52,106 bases of DNA from Paracoccaceae bacterium (GTDB lineage Bacteria; Pseudomonadota; Alphaproteobacteria; Rhodobacterales; Rhodobacteraceae), in NCBI GenBank assembly GCA_002402045.2, contig NVUX02000019.1:1-52106 (forward strand), read 5' to 3'. The position numbers were made by a program, and so were the translations under genes. Under the pieces are notes generated by a model that ran no database searches, was not told where the DNA came from, and saw only the letters and a list, made by a program, of their open reading frames with translations. Position 1 is the first letter of the stretch. Every line of letters starts with the position of its first letter. Of the stretch, positions 35,338-42,979 are shown one piece after another.

Positions 35338-35339
35338 TT

Positions 35340-36071
35340 TCAGCTATCTCCGTGTGCGCTGTGATCGTGAGTGTGGCTATGATGATGCCGATAAAGTGCC
35401 AAGGCGCCCTGTGTGCCCTCACCAAAAAGCGCTCGGTATTCGGGCGCAGACGCAACATATTCAGGCGCGCCCTCACAGCAGATATGCCGGTTCAAGCAGA
35501 TCACCCGATCACTCGCGCTCATGACCACATGAAGATCATGGCTCACCATCAAAACCGCGCACCCCATCCGCTGCCTGACATCTTCAATTTGCTGATAAAA
35601 GCTCGCGGCACCGGGTCGATCCAGCCCTTGGGTGGCCTCATCAAGAATGAGTATCTGCGGTTGCCCCATCAAGGCACGGGCCAGAAGAACGCGCTGGAAT
35701 TGACCGCCAGAAAGCAAGCTCATTTGTTTTTCACCAAGGCCTGAAACGCCAGCTTGCTCCAAGGCCCACACAGCCTCGGCTGTGCTAATACGGTGCGGAA
35801 GCTTCAAGAACCGGTTCACCGTCATTGGCAATGTCGGGTCAATATGTAGCCGCTGTGGCACATAACCGATCCGTAAATCATCCGTTTTTTTGATCGTGCC
35901 CGAGGTTGGTGAAATAGCGCCAATGATCACGCGCAAAAGTGTTGATTTACCAGAGCCATTGGGGCCGACAATGGTGATAATTTCTCCAGAGTTGACCACC
36001 AAATCAACATCAAGCAATACTTTGTTACCGCCTAGCTGAACGCTAACCTTTTGAATTTCAACTAACTTCAC
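35340..36071 (-). CDS. znuC: Zinc ABC transporter ATPase ZnuC
   Basis: A 243-residue ATPase if started at the GTG at 36071, which has GGGGGAG at ideal spacing and overlaps the zur end by 14 bp; an ATG at 36134 in frame would overlap zur much further. Walker A is [13 protein letters not shown], the Q-loop region is GYVPQRLHID, the signature is LSGGQFQRVLLARAL, Walker B is ILILDEATQGLD and the H-loop is MVSHDLH. The C-terminus is His-rich (HHHSHTHDHSAHGD), common in ZnuC and possibly zinc-binding. Confidence 0.9.
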   Translation of the reverse strand: MKLVEIQKVSVQLGGNKVLLDVDLVVNSGEIITIVGPNGSGKSTLLRVIIGAISPTSGTIKKTDDLRIGYVPQRLHIDPTLPMTVNRFLKLPHRISTAEAVWALEQAGVSGLGEKQMSLLSGGQFQRVLLARALMGQPQILILDEATQGLDRPGAASFYQQIEDVRQRMGCAVLMVSHDLHVVMSASDRVICLNRHICCEGAPEYVASAPEYRALFGEGTQGALALYRHHHSHTHDHSAHGDS

Positions 36072-36552
36072 GCGGGGCTCCCCCAGACACACATTTTGGG
36101 CAAAGACCTTCGGCTTCAAAAACCGTACGCTCAATTTGGAAGCCTGCTTCTTCGGCGGCTTGGTTGAATGGCCCCTTGGTTGGGGTCGTCATGGTCTCAG
36201 CAATGGCTTTGCACTGGCGGCAAATCATAAATGCTGGCGCATGTATTTTTTGCGGATGAGCACAGGCAATATAGGCGTTCAAGCGTTCAATTTTGTGAGC
36301 AAATCCGTGCTTCACCAAAAAATCCAAGGCGCGGTAAGCTACTGGCGGCTGTGAGCCGTACCCCTCCTTTACCAACCGCTCCAAAACATCATACGCCCCA
36401 AGCGCTTTGTGATCTTCCAACAGCAGCTCCAGCACCCTGCGGCGCACCGGCGTAAATTGCACCTTGTTAGCAGCGCTATATGCTTCGGCTACGGCAATCA
36501 TATCGACAATGCAGGCCCTGTGGTCGTGCTTGGCAAATCCTTTGGTGTCCAT
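36058..36552 (-). CDS. zur: Zinc uptake regulator Zur (Fur family)
   Basis: A 164-residue Fur-family repressor. I prefer the ATG at 36552 (MDTKGFAKHDH) because GGAAAG lies before it; one at 36573 is also possible. It has the winged helix FTPVRRRVLELLLEDHKALGAYDVLERLV and VAYRALDFLVKHGFAHKI, then two CxxC motifs, CRQC and CPKC, which form the structural zinc site of Zur proteins and are missing from Mur on this plasmid. It leads the zur-znuC-znuB operon and is divergent from znuA. It should repress all four genes when zinc is sufficient. Confidence 0.92.
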   Translation of the reverse strand: MDTKGFAKHDHRACIVDMIAVAEAYSAANKVQFTPVRRRVLELLLEDHKALGAYDVLERLVKEGYGSQPPVAYRALDFLVKHGFAHKIERLNAYIACAHPQKIHAPAFMICRQCKAIAETMTTPTKGPFNQAAEEAGFQIERTVFEAEGLCPKCVSGGAPREVS

Positions 36553-36586
36553 ACCCTGCTTTCCTTTCTGCATATTTTCTATTGAC

Positions 36587-36631
36587 GTTATATTATAACA
36601 TCTCTAGGCAATCAACATGTAATAATATAAC
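36587..36631. promoter_or_regulatory. Two candidate Zur boxes between zur and znuA
   Basis: GTTATATTATAAC (36587-36599) is a perfect palindrome. A second copy, GTAATAATATAAC (36619-36631), lies 32 bp further, about three helical turns. Both match the TGTTATNNTATAACA pattern known for alphaproteobacterial Zur. The second overlaps the znuA leader just ahead of its ribosome binding site. Confidence 0.8.
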
Positions 36632-36645
36632 ATGGAGACAGCCTG

Positions 36646-37566
36646 ATGAAATCTATTCTTTTTAGTACAGCAGCCACTCTGGCTCTCGCAGGGGCCGCGA
36701 TTGCCGAGGTGCCTTCAGTGGCCACGGATATCCCGCCAATACACGCCCTCGTTGCAACGGTGATGGATGGGGTTGGTACGCCAAATCTGATCGTGCGGCC
36801 CGGGGCTTCGCCCCACGCCTACTCGCTCCGCCCGTCTGAAGCTACGGCGCTTCAAAATGCTGATATCGTTTTCTGGGTGAGCGAAGGTCTAACCCCATGG
36901 CTGGAGGATTCTATCCATGCGCTCGCGAAAGATGCAAAAGCGGTAGAACTGCTGGAAACCGAAGGCACAGTTGAGCTGGCGTTCCGGGAAGGGGCGACAT
37001 TTGAAAGCCACGAACATGAGGAAGAAGGCCACGATGAGGATCATGATGCTCACGGCCATGACCCCCACGCATGGCTAGACCCCGAAAACGCACGGATTTG
37101 GCTTGATGTAATTGCCACTGAACTTGCCACGCTCGACCCCGAAAACGCTGAAACTTATGCCACTAATGCAGCAGCTGGCAAGGCAGAGCTCGCCGCGCTG
37201 ATCACCGAGATAGACGCCGACCTCGAAGCGTTTCGTGGCGCAAAATTTATCGTGTTCCATGATGCCTACCAATATTTTGAAAATCGGTTCGACATTGCGG
37301 CTGTGGGTGCAATTTCATTGGGGGATGCCTCTGCGCCAAGCCCAGCCCGGGTTGCCGAAATCCGCGATACCGTGGTTGAACTGGGCGTAGCCTGCGCGTT
37401 TACCGAGCCACAATTCAACCCCGGCCTTTTACTATCGGTTTTTGAGGGCACCGGTGCGGTGACTGGTGTGCTGGACCCCCTCGGTTCTGATTTGGAAATA
37501 GGACCGGATCTCTATGTTGACTTGATAAAAAATCTCGCCAGCAATCTTGGCGATTGCCTTAAATAG
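36646..37566 (+). CDS. znuA: Zinc ABC transporter substrate-binding protein ZnuA
   Basis: A 306-residue periplasmic zinc-binding protein with a signal peptide (cleavage near AIA, residue 20). The ligands are His57 (ASPHAYS), His141 (DPHAWLDP) and His205 (VFHDAYQYF), with an acidic residue near Asp277. A His/Asp/Glu-rich loop at residues 122-141 is the mark of zinc-specific ZnuA proteins. ATGGAG precedes the start. It is divergent from zur-znuCB under the two Zur boxes. Its 3' end overlaps a convergent unknown gene by about 55 bp. Confidence 0.93.
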   Translation: MKSILFSTAATLALAGAAIAEVPSVATDIPPIHALVATVMDGVGTPNLIVRPGASPHAYSLRPSEATALQNADIVFWVSEGLTPWLEDSIHALAKDAKAVELLETEGTVELAFREGATFESHEHEEEGHDEDHDAHGHDPHAWLDPENARIWLDVIATELATLDPENAETYATNAAAGKAELAALITEIDADLEAFRGAKFIVFHDAYQYFENRFDIAAVGAISLGDASAPSPARVAEIRDTVVELGVACAFTEPQFNPGLLLSVFEGTGAVTGVLDPLGSDLEIGPDLYVDLIKNLASNLGDCLK

Positions 37567-37805
37567 GCAAAACTTGGCTCGGTATAGCCCATTTCGAAGC
37601 AGCTTTCAAACTCACGGTGCTGAACAAAACCAGTTTTAATCATCCTTGCGGCCAGCTTGGCTAGCTTGTGTGCTTCCGTAGGAAATTCAGGGCCACGAGC
37701 AAAGCAAGCGAAATACTGATCTCTGGTCATGCACATGCCTTGGATATTGTCATAGTGGGTATATTCCATCGTACTGGCGTCATACGGGATCAAGCCAACA
37801 ATCAT
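37512..37805 (-). CDS. Unknown 97-residue protein
   Basis: No family recognised. The protein is soluble in appearance, with an aromatic- and Cys-containing stretch (YTHYDNIQGMCMTRDQYFACFARGPEFPTEAHKLAKLAARMIK). It starts inside the stop region of the upstream unknown gene (4-base overlap), so the two form an operon. Its last 55 bp overlap the end of znuA on the other strand. The overlap and coupling suggest a real gene. Confidence 0.5.
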   Translation of the reverse strand: MIVGLIPYDASTMEYTHYDNIQGMCMTRDQYFACFARGPEFPTEAHKLAKLAARMIKTGFVQHREFESCFEMGYTEPSFAYLRQSPRLLARFFIKST

Positions 37806-38152
37806 TCTTCATACTCCAACTGTTCGCCGCCAAGATTGACGATCATGTCCGCTGCGTGGTCTACGCAGGTAGGATAACCCGCAGTCACGATATGCTTTAG
37901 CTCCTCGCGGGCCGCCAACAAGTCTGGGTGGCCGGAAATACCCAAAAAACCCATATGCAGCCAATCCATATAGGAAGGTTCGGCTGTTAGTTTTTCGTAA
38001 GCGTCTCGCCAGGCTTCAGGCATTGCGCCGAGATCGTCACGCCAGCGCTGTTTGCAAAAACCTAGCGCATAGCTATCGGCATCTGCTCCACTGTAGAAAT
38101 ACGATCTGTTGTTGCCATAATAATTTTTAGCAAGGCCTATCCAGATTTTCAT
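37802..38152 (-). CDS. Unknown 116-residue protein
   Basis: No family recognised. From the ATG at 38152 (MKIWIGLAKNYYGNNRSYFY), with GGAG about nine bases ahead; an ATG at 38161 is also possible. It is rich in aromatic residues (WRDDLGAMPEAWRDAYEKL; YMDWLHMGFLGISGHPDLL) and has no signal peptide or membrane segment. Coupled to the following unknown gene by a 4-base overlap. The neighbourhood (znu, PHP, aap) gives no firm hint. Confidence 0.5.
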   Translation of the reverse strand: MKIWIGLAKNYYGNNRSYFYSGADADSYALGFCKQRWRDDLGAMPEAWRDAYEKLTAEPSYMDWLHMGFLGISGHPDLLAAREELKHIVTAGYPTCVDHAADMIVNLGGEQLEYEE

Positions 38153-38431
38153 GCTGCGCACTCCGTCAAACGTGCTTCGCGGTTTAGGGCAGATGTTTCA
38201 CGCGATAAATTGAGATTGCACATTCGCCTATATCCAGCTTACCTCCTTCGGGCAGCGGCAAATAACCAATATCGCCCCCATATTATAGGTAATCTCGCAT
38301 TCCTTTTCACCGTTTAGGTAAAGGTCATTAAGTTTGTGTAAGCGTGCCGCCCGCTGGGCCCGCTTTGAATTGAAGTTTCCTTAAGGTGGCCTCACCTAGT
38401 ACAGGGCCCCGTAGGAGGGTAATTAAGGAGA

Positions 38432-38468
38432 AACGCCTTTGAAAATTAGTATTTCCAAAGGCGTTTTT
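38432..38468 (+). terminator. Hairpin with T-run in the 38.2-38.6 kb gap
   Basis: A perfect 10-bp stem AACGCCTTTG / CAAAGGCGTT followed by TTT, shaped like an intrinsic terminator. It overlaps the possible start of a small lipoprotein frame, whose TTG codon lies in the stem, so it could instead control translation. The stretch 38153-38431 holds nothing else recognised apart from a short AGGTG/CACCT hairpin. Confidence 0.45.
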
Positions 38469-38558
38469 GGAAGCATATTTTTGTTTTTAGCTGCATGCGG
38501 AGGAGAAATTGGCGGCGGTGGATGTAAAACGCCCTCCAGTTTGGTAAGGGCTGTATAG
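38439..38558 (+). CDS. Possible small lipoprotein (39 residues)
   Basis: A short frame with a TTG start, preceded by AAGGAG eight bases upstream. It reads KISISKGVFGSIFLFLAAC and then GGEIGGGGCKTPSSLVRAV. The lipobox LAAC with a hydrophobic run and a Gly-rich tail is typical of small entericidin-like lipoproteins. The start lies inside a terminator-like hairpin, so either the hairpin regulates it or the frame is accidental. Confidence 0.4.
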   Translation: MKISISKGVFGSIFLFLAACGGEIGGGGCKTPSSLVRAV

Positions 38559-38634
38559 TAAGGTTTAAACCCAAAATAACCTATTGAAATATTTTAAAAA
38601 GGTCGCGGACTTTGACCCACACTGCCCTTTGCGA

Positions 38635-39555
38635 TTATAACCAAACTGGGTTCGACCACGCCCTTTTACCGGCACGATCAATGACTGTGATGCGGATCCA
38701 CGGCGAGGCGGCAAGGCAGTCCAGCGCTAAATTTGCGGTGGTCATTGATTTTCCGTGCAGGGTGGCCATTGAGGTGCCTTTGCCTTGAACAATGATGGTG
38801 GCCGCAGAAGAACAGTCTACCTCGATACGATCGCTAAAAACTCTAATATCGTTTATTTCTGGGCCGGTGCTGGCATAGTACTCACCGGCTTTTAGCGCCG
38901 CTAGCAGCGCGTCGGGATTGTTTTCAGTGGCCTTGACCATAACCCAGCCGCCGAAAAAGTCGGGCGTATTAAAATGAGCATCATCGGTGGCGATCAAGTT
39001 TATCTGACGACCTGAATTTAGCAAATGCTCCAGTGTCATAAAACCCTCACCGCGATCATTATCAACGGCGCAGCCGTGGTTGTAAATTTCGACAGCATGG
39101 GCCGCAGTGATTGATTTGGCGTCAGCCTCGGACATGCCCGACCAGTGTGGGTGGGCGATGGTAACAAAGGCACCAGCATCGCGTGCGCGCTGCGCCAAGC
39201 TGGCACCCGTTTCCGAGCCTTTTATAGCGTTAAAATGTGGTGCATTCGGTGGGGTAAAATCATCGGGCAGCCCGATCGCTAAAACATGCCATAACCCGCC
39301 ATTTTCCATTGATCCGGTATGAAGCTCGGCCCCGTGGATTGTGGTGAAACGGTCATTGTGAAAATCGGTTGTGTCTGTGATCGGATAATCAAACAGACCG
39401 ACAAAATGATCGGTTAACGCAATAAAATCATAGCCTTCGGCCTGATATCGGCGGCAGACTTCTTTGGGTGACAACACCCCGTCTGATGCGGTGGAATGGG
39501 TATGCAGGTTTCCGCGATGAAACCTGCCCGGGGTTGTGAAGAAGCTGGTTGGCAT
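38635..39555 (-). CDS. PHP-domain phosphoesterase
   Basis: A 306-residue protein of the PHP (polymerase and histidinol phosphatase) family. Metal-binding motifs are NLHTHSTASDGVLSP (HxH, residues about 17-31), ALTDHF, GAELHTG, TIAHPHWSG and LIATDDAHF. These support a multi-metal phosphomonoesterase or phosphodiesterase. A PHP enzyme named PhnPP is known to open the C-P lyase cyclic phosphate, so such a role is possible, but this gene follows aapP by 33 bp, so it may instead act in the amino-acid transport context. The frame is complete. Confidence 0.8.
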   Translation of the reverse strand: MPTSFFTTPGRFHRGNLHTHSTASDGVLSPKEVCRRYQAEGYDFIALTDHFVGLFDYPITDTTDFHNDRFTTIHGAELHTGSMENGGLWHVLAIGLPDDFTPPNAPHFNAIKGSETGASLAQRARDAGAFVTIAHPHWSGMSEADAKSITAAHAVEIYNHGCAVDNDRGEGFMTLEHLLNSGRQINLIATDDAHFNTPDFFGGWVMVKATENNPDALLAALKAGEYYASTGPEINDIRVFSDRIEVDCSSAATIIVQGKGTSMATLHGKSMTTANLALDCLAASPWIRITVIDRAGKRAWSNPVWL

Positions 39556-39588
39556 AGTCTAAGCTTTCGATGTTGGCAGTGGGTGTCG

Positions 39589-40365
39589 CTACAAAATCTG
39601 GCTGAGAAATTTTTGTGTGCGTTCATGCTCGGGATGATCAAAAAACGCCTCGGGATTGTTGCGTTCGACGATATCGCCTTCGGCCATAAAAATCACCTCG
39701 TCGGCGATGGTTTTGGCAAAACCCATTTCATGGGTAACCACGATCATGGTCATGCCGGTATCGGCAAGATCAACCATCACATCCAGCACTTCCTTGATCA
39801 TTTCAGGGTCCAACGCTGATGTTGGCTCGTCAAATAGCATGATTTTTGGGGCCATGCACAGCGAGCGCGCAATCGCCACCCGTTGTTGCTGACCGCCAGA
39901 CAGTTGACCGGGGTATTTGTCAGCCTGCTCCGGGATTTTAACCCGCTCCAGATACATCATTGCGGTTTCAATCGCGTCAGCTTTGTTCTTTTTACGCACC
40001 CAGATCTGCCCCATAGTCAGGTTTTCAAGAATAGTAAGATGTGGAAATAGGTTGAAATTCTGGAACACCATGCCGACTTCGGTGCGGATATGGTCAAGGT
40101 TCTTCAGGTTTTTACCTAGCTTGATACCGTCAACAATGATGTCACCTTCCTGATGTTCCTCTAGCGCATTAATGCAGCGGATCAGGGTTGATTTGCCGGA
40201 CCCCGAGGGGCCACAGATCACCAGCCGTTCGCCGGTATGCACCGTCAGGTTGATGTTTTTCAGAACATGAAACTGATCGTACCATTTGTTCATACCCGCA
40301 ATTTCAATCATCACTTCGTTTGATATCGCCGAAGCCAACTGACCGTTGGTTTGTGTCTTGTTCAT
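39589..40365 (-). CDS. aapP: General L-amino acid ABC transporter ATPase AapP
   Basis: A 258-residue polar-amino-acid ABC ATPase. Walker A is [13 protein letters not shown] (about residues 53-65), the Q-loop region is [13 protein letters not shown], the signature is [15 protein letters not shown], Walker B is [13 protein letters not shown] and the H-loop is VVTHEMG. The N-terminus ([24 protein letters not shown]) is typical of AapP/BztD. It sits 9 bp after the broken end of aapM; aapJ and aapQ are absent. Without the binding protein and permeases it cannot import on its own, unless it works with host subunits. Confidence 0.9.
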   Translation of the reverse strand: MNKTQTNGQLASAISNEVMIEIAGMNKWYDQFHVLKNINLTVHTGERLVICGPSGSGKSTLIRCINALEEHQEGDIIVDGIKLGKNLKNLDHIRTEVGMVFQNFNLFPHLTILENLTMGQIWVRKKNKADAIETAMMYLERVKIPEQADKYPGQLSGGQQQRVAIARSLCMAPKIMLFDEPTSALDPEMIKEVLDVMVDLADTGMTMIVVTHEMGFAKTIADEVIFMAEGDIVERNNPEAFFDHPEHERTQKFLSQIL

Positions 40366-40374
40366 GGTTTTACA

Positions 40375-40510
40375 TTATCCCTTGTGGTCGGTCGAAAGTA
40401 TTACTTCGAGGTGCCGGCTGTATTTGGACATCGCAAAGCAGATGATGAAAAACAGGATGGCGCCGAAGATCAGGGGCTCTTTGTGCAAGCCAAGCCAAGG
40501 CACGTCTTTG
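40375..40510 (-). pseudogene. aapM: AapM permease, C-terminal fragment cut by IS6
   Basis: The last 44 codons of an amino-acid ABC permease remain: KDVPWLGLHKEPLIFGAILF and then FIICFAMSKYSRHLEVILSTDHKG before TAA. The frame runs directly into the IS6-family end at 40511. The MSKYSRHLE end is characteristic of AapM/BztC. It shows that an aap operon was broken by the IS6 event. Confidence 0.8.
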
Positions 40511-41338
40511 GGTTCTGTCGCAAAGTTTTATGCTATTTCTGTCCTTGCTTGATTTTGTCATAAGTCGTTTCAAAAAAGCTATCGGCAGGACACATCAAAA
40601 ATGAGCATTGATTTCAAGGGCAGCCACTATCCGAAAGACGTAATCCTGCACGCGGTGTTTTTCTACGTTCGGTACGCCGTTTCCTACCGGGATCTGGAAG
40701 AGATTATGGCTGAGCGTGGCGTTCAGGTTGACCACGCGACACTTAATCGGTGGGTTGTCAAATATTCGCCAGATATTGCCAAAGCCGCACAAGCCAAGAA
40801 GCAAGCGACAGCAGGATCCTGGCGAATGGACGAAACATACATCAAGGTCAAAGGAAAATGGATGTATCTGTATCGGGCCGTTGATAAATACGGGAAAACG
40901 CTTGATTTCATGCTATCAAAGCGGCGCGATAAGGCGGCTGCTAGGCGCTTCTTTAAACGTGCAATCAAGGCAAATGGTGTTCCACAACGGATAGTGATAG
41001 ATAAAAGTGGTGCCAATCTGGCGGGGCTATTGCGGATAAATGTTGGGCTTAAATTTTCGCGCACACACCACCGGATAGATATTTTACGGGTCAAGTATCT
41101 GAACAATATTGTCGAGCAGGACCATCGATTTATCAAGAAAATCACCCGCCCAACATTGGGCTTCAAGGCCTTCTATTCAGCCGCCGCTACACTCGCTGGG
41201 ATTGAGGTCGCCCACATGATCCGAAAGAAACAATTCCAGTCAAACTTCGCATCACCTTTTGAAACTTTCGCCAGTCTTGCGGCTTAAATCTGAGCTGCTT
41301 TATCACATTCTAGCCTAGGAAAACTTTGCGACAGAACC
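40511..41338 (+). mobile_element. Intact IS6-family insertion sequence (828 bp)
   Basis: Bounded by perfect 19-bp inverted repeats GGTTCTGTCGCAAAGTTTT and AAAACTTTGCGACAGAACC, with one complete transposase gene. The flanking octamers CGTCTTTG and GCATCGCA differ, so there is no target duplication. That, plus broken genes on both sides (aapM and a gspK-like gene), indicates that it mediated a fusion or deletion rather than a simple insertion. Confidence 0.93.
40601..41287 (+). CDS. IS6-family transposase
   Basis: A 228-residue DDE transposase. It shows the N-terminal helix-turn-helix (YRDLEEIMAERGVQVDHATLNRWVVKY), the first Asp in WRMDETYIKVKGKWMYLYRAVD, the second in RIVIDKSGAN and the Glu in NNIVEQDHRFIKKITRP. 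All are intact, so it should be active. IS6 elements move by replicative transposition and often join replicons. This copy could also act on the decayed relatives elsewhere on the plasmid. Confidence 0.93.
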   Translation: MSIDFKGSHYPKDVILHAVFFYVRYAVSYRDLEEIMAERGVQVDHATLNRWVVKYSPDIAKAAQAKKQATAGSWRMDETYIKVKGKWMYLYRAVDKYGKTLDFMLSKRRDKAAARRFFKRAIKANGVPQRIVIDKSGANLAGLLRINVGLKFSRTHHRIDILRVKYLNNIVEQDHRFIKKITRPTLGFKAFYSAAATLAGIEVAHMIRKKQFQSNFASPFETFASLAA

Positions 41339-41809
41339 GCATCGCAACCTGACATACCCAAATTAGATGGCACGCCCTTCACCCTCGAGATAAGTGGCCA
41401 AACGCGAACCCTCGTCCTCCAAGACGTTAATGGCCTTATTGATATAAATTCTGCCAGCAGGGGTTTACTAACAGCTTTCTTGGAGCAAATTGGTTCAGGT
41501 AATCATATCGAAAGCATCCTAGCGCAACGCGCAACTAAACAGTTCAGCTCAATCGAAGAATTTTCCAAACGCCTTAGTCGTGCAAATACTGTAAACCTCA
41601 ACAGGCTCCTAACCGTCAATTCCGGCCGCCGCCGCATAAACAACCAAACCGCACCCATTGAGCTATTGCAAATTCTGGCGAGGCAAAACGGCTCTAGAGC
41701 GCAGATGACAACCCAAATCGACCGCCGTTTCTTGCGGGTCAGGCCCGTAACGGACGTTTTGGTGTTTCGAAATCAAAGCGGCGCTACGGTTCTGCTTTAC
41801 ACACCGTAA
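41339..41809 (+). pseudogene. GspK-like protein (type II secretion minor pseudopilin), 5' truncated
   Basis: An open frame of 156 codons runs out of the IS6 right end to a stop at 41809, with no native start. The stretch TPFTLEISGQTRTLVLQDVNGLIDINSASRGLLTAFLEQIG resembles the GspK segment that reads D-x-x-G-x-I-D-L-N-x-A-x-x-x-L-L, followed by a helical part. The missing N-terminus would have carried the pilin-like signal. It may be expressed from the IS but is not expected to function. The family call is moderate. Confidence 0.5.
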
Positions 41810-41836
41810 ATACTCGGGCCTTTTAGGAAACAACGC

Positions 41837-42832
41837 CTATGCCACCATCCACACTTTATATCTGCCCTGCCCTGTAATCTCCCTGATCAGGCCAAGCTTG
41901 GCAAAGCGGTTGAGATTGCGCCGCGCGGTGGCCTTATCGCAGCTACAAGCACGCGCCACCATGCTGGCCGAAAGGGCCGGCACGGCTTGAAGGGCCTCGA
42001 TCAAAAGCACCGGTGTTTTGCCGGAAAACCCCGCCGTTGCCCGCCCTGCACGCTTGGCCCAAGTGTTTAGCTGCGTATGCTGCATTTCCGCCCGTAAGCA
42101 GGCGTTTTCCACCGCGTCGTACCAGCGCGCCAACCGGTCGGCCACCGTGCCGCCCTGCCCTATTGGCCCGCCACTAGCCACCGGCAAAAACTGCAGCGCC
42201 CTGCCCTCAACGGCGCCGATCTTCATCGCCGCCACGCCAGCCTCTACTGCCGCGCCGGGTTCAGACAAGCCAAAGACCCGCCAAGCCGCAAACAGCCCCG
42301 CCGCTTGCGTGATTGGATGAGCCTCTTCCAGCCCGCGCCGCGCCGCATGCCAGTCAGATTCTAAGCCATCAAACTCAACCCCAACCGGATGTCGGCCAAG
42401 GTCTTCCAACCCGTCAAATTCGGCGCGCCGCCGCCCAAGGAACCCCGCCAGACCCACCGGCATTCCCGCCCCCAACAACCGCCGCTGCGCCCAATCCGCC
42501 AAGGAAAGCCCCCGCGCGTCCTTTAGCGACGACTCCCGCAGCAAGCCATAAAGCGTGATTTTCTCGACCGGTAGCCAATCCCCCTGCGCCCAGAGCAGCG
42601 CCGAAACCTCCGCCAGCGCCAACCGCGTGGCAAAGCCCGCACTCATCTGCGCGTCTAGCCGCGCAAAAGCCGCCGCTGCTCGCGCCAAGCCCCTGCCCTG
42701 CTGTGCCTCGGCCTTCAGCCAATCCCTTGGTGCAAACACTGGCTTTTGATGCGCGACCTCCCACGGCGGATCGGTGGGCGCAATGTCCTCAGGTGGTCCG
42801 GGTAAGAACCAAAGGTCGCCTTCATTCGCCAT
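41837..42832 (-). CDS. RHE_PE00001-family plasmid protein (DUF1612 plus C-terminal HTH)
   Basis: A 331-residue protein of a family common on rhizobial and rhodobacterial plasmids. The N-terminal two thirds (LARAAAAFARLDAQMSAGFATRLALAEVSALLWAQGDWLP; LYGLLRESSLKDARGLSLADWAQRRLL) match the DUF1612-type domain. The C-terminus carries a winged helix (LSASMVARACSCDKATARRNLNRFAKLGLIREITGQGRYKVWMVA). Function is unknown; location beside the replication genes suggests plasmid maintenance or copy control. GC content is visibly higher than in the neighbouring IS6 region. Confidence 0.75.
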   Translation of the reverse strand: MANEGDLWFLPGPPEDIAPTDPPWEVAHQKPVFAPRDWLKAEAQQGRGLARAAAAFARLDAQMSAGFATRLALAEVSALLWAQGDWLPVEKITLYGLLRESSLKDARGLSLADWAQRRLLGAGMPVGLAGFLGRRRAEFDGLEDLGRHPVGVEFDGLESDWHAARRGLEEAHPITQAAGLFAAWRVFGLSEPGAAVEAGVAAMKIGAVEGRALQFLPVASGGPIGQGGTVADRLARWYDAVENACLRAEMQHTQLNTWAKRAGRATAGFSGKTPVLLIEALQAVPALSASMVARACSCDKATARRNLNRFAKLGLIREITGQGRYKVWMVA

Positions 42833-42910
42833 GATGTTTAGCCAAATATTTCATAGCGCGCATTATACTGGTAAAATGCATCCTACCCAAGCAGTTTCTT
42901 TTCACACAGT

Positions 42911-42939
42911 ATCACGCGTGATAAGGTTCAGTTATCACG
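42911..42939. promoter_or_regulatory. Candidate recombination or operator site before the tyrosine recombinase gene
   Basis: CGTGATAA (42917-42924) and TTATCACG (42932-42939) form a perfect inverted repeat around a 7-base centre, and the preceding ATCACGCGTGAT (42911-42922) is itself a palindrome. The TAA-centre-TTA layout resembles Xer-type core sites. It could be the crossover site of the adjacent recombinase (dimer resolution) or an autoregulatory operator. Confidence 0.45.
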
Positions 42940-42979
42940 TCTCTTGATTTTCATGCACGAAACACGTAAAAATCACCCC

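Noticed and set aside
42414-42764. Gly/Ala-rich 116-codon frame overlapping the RHE_PE00001-type gene
   Set aside because: Same-strand shadow frame in high-GC sequence with low-complexity composition.
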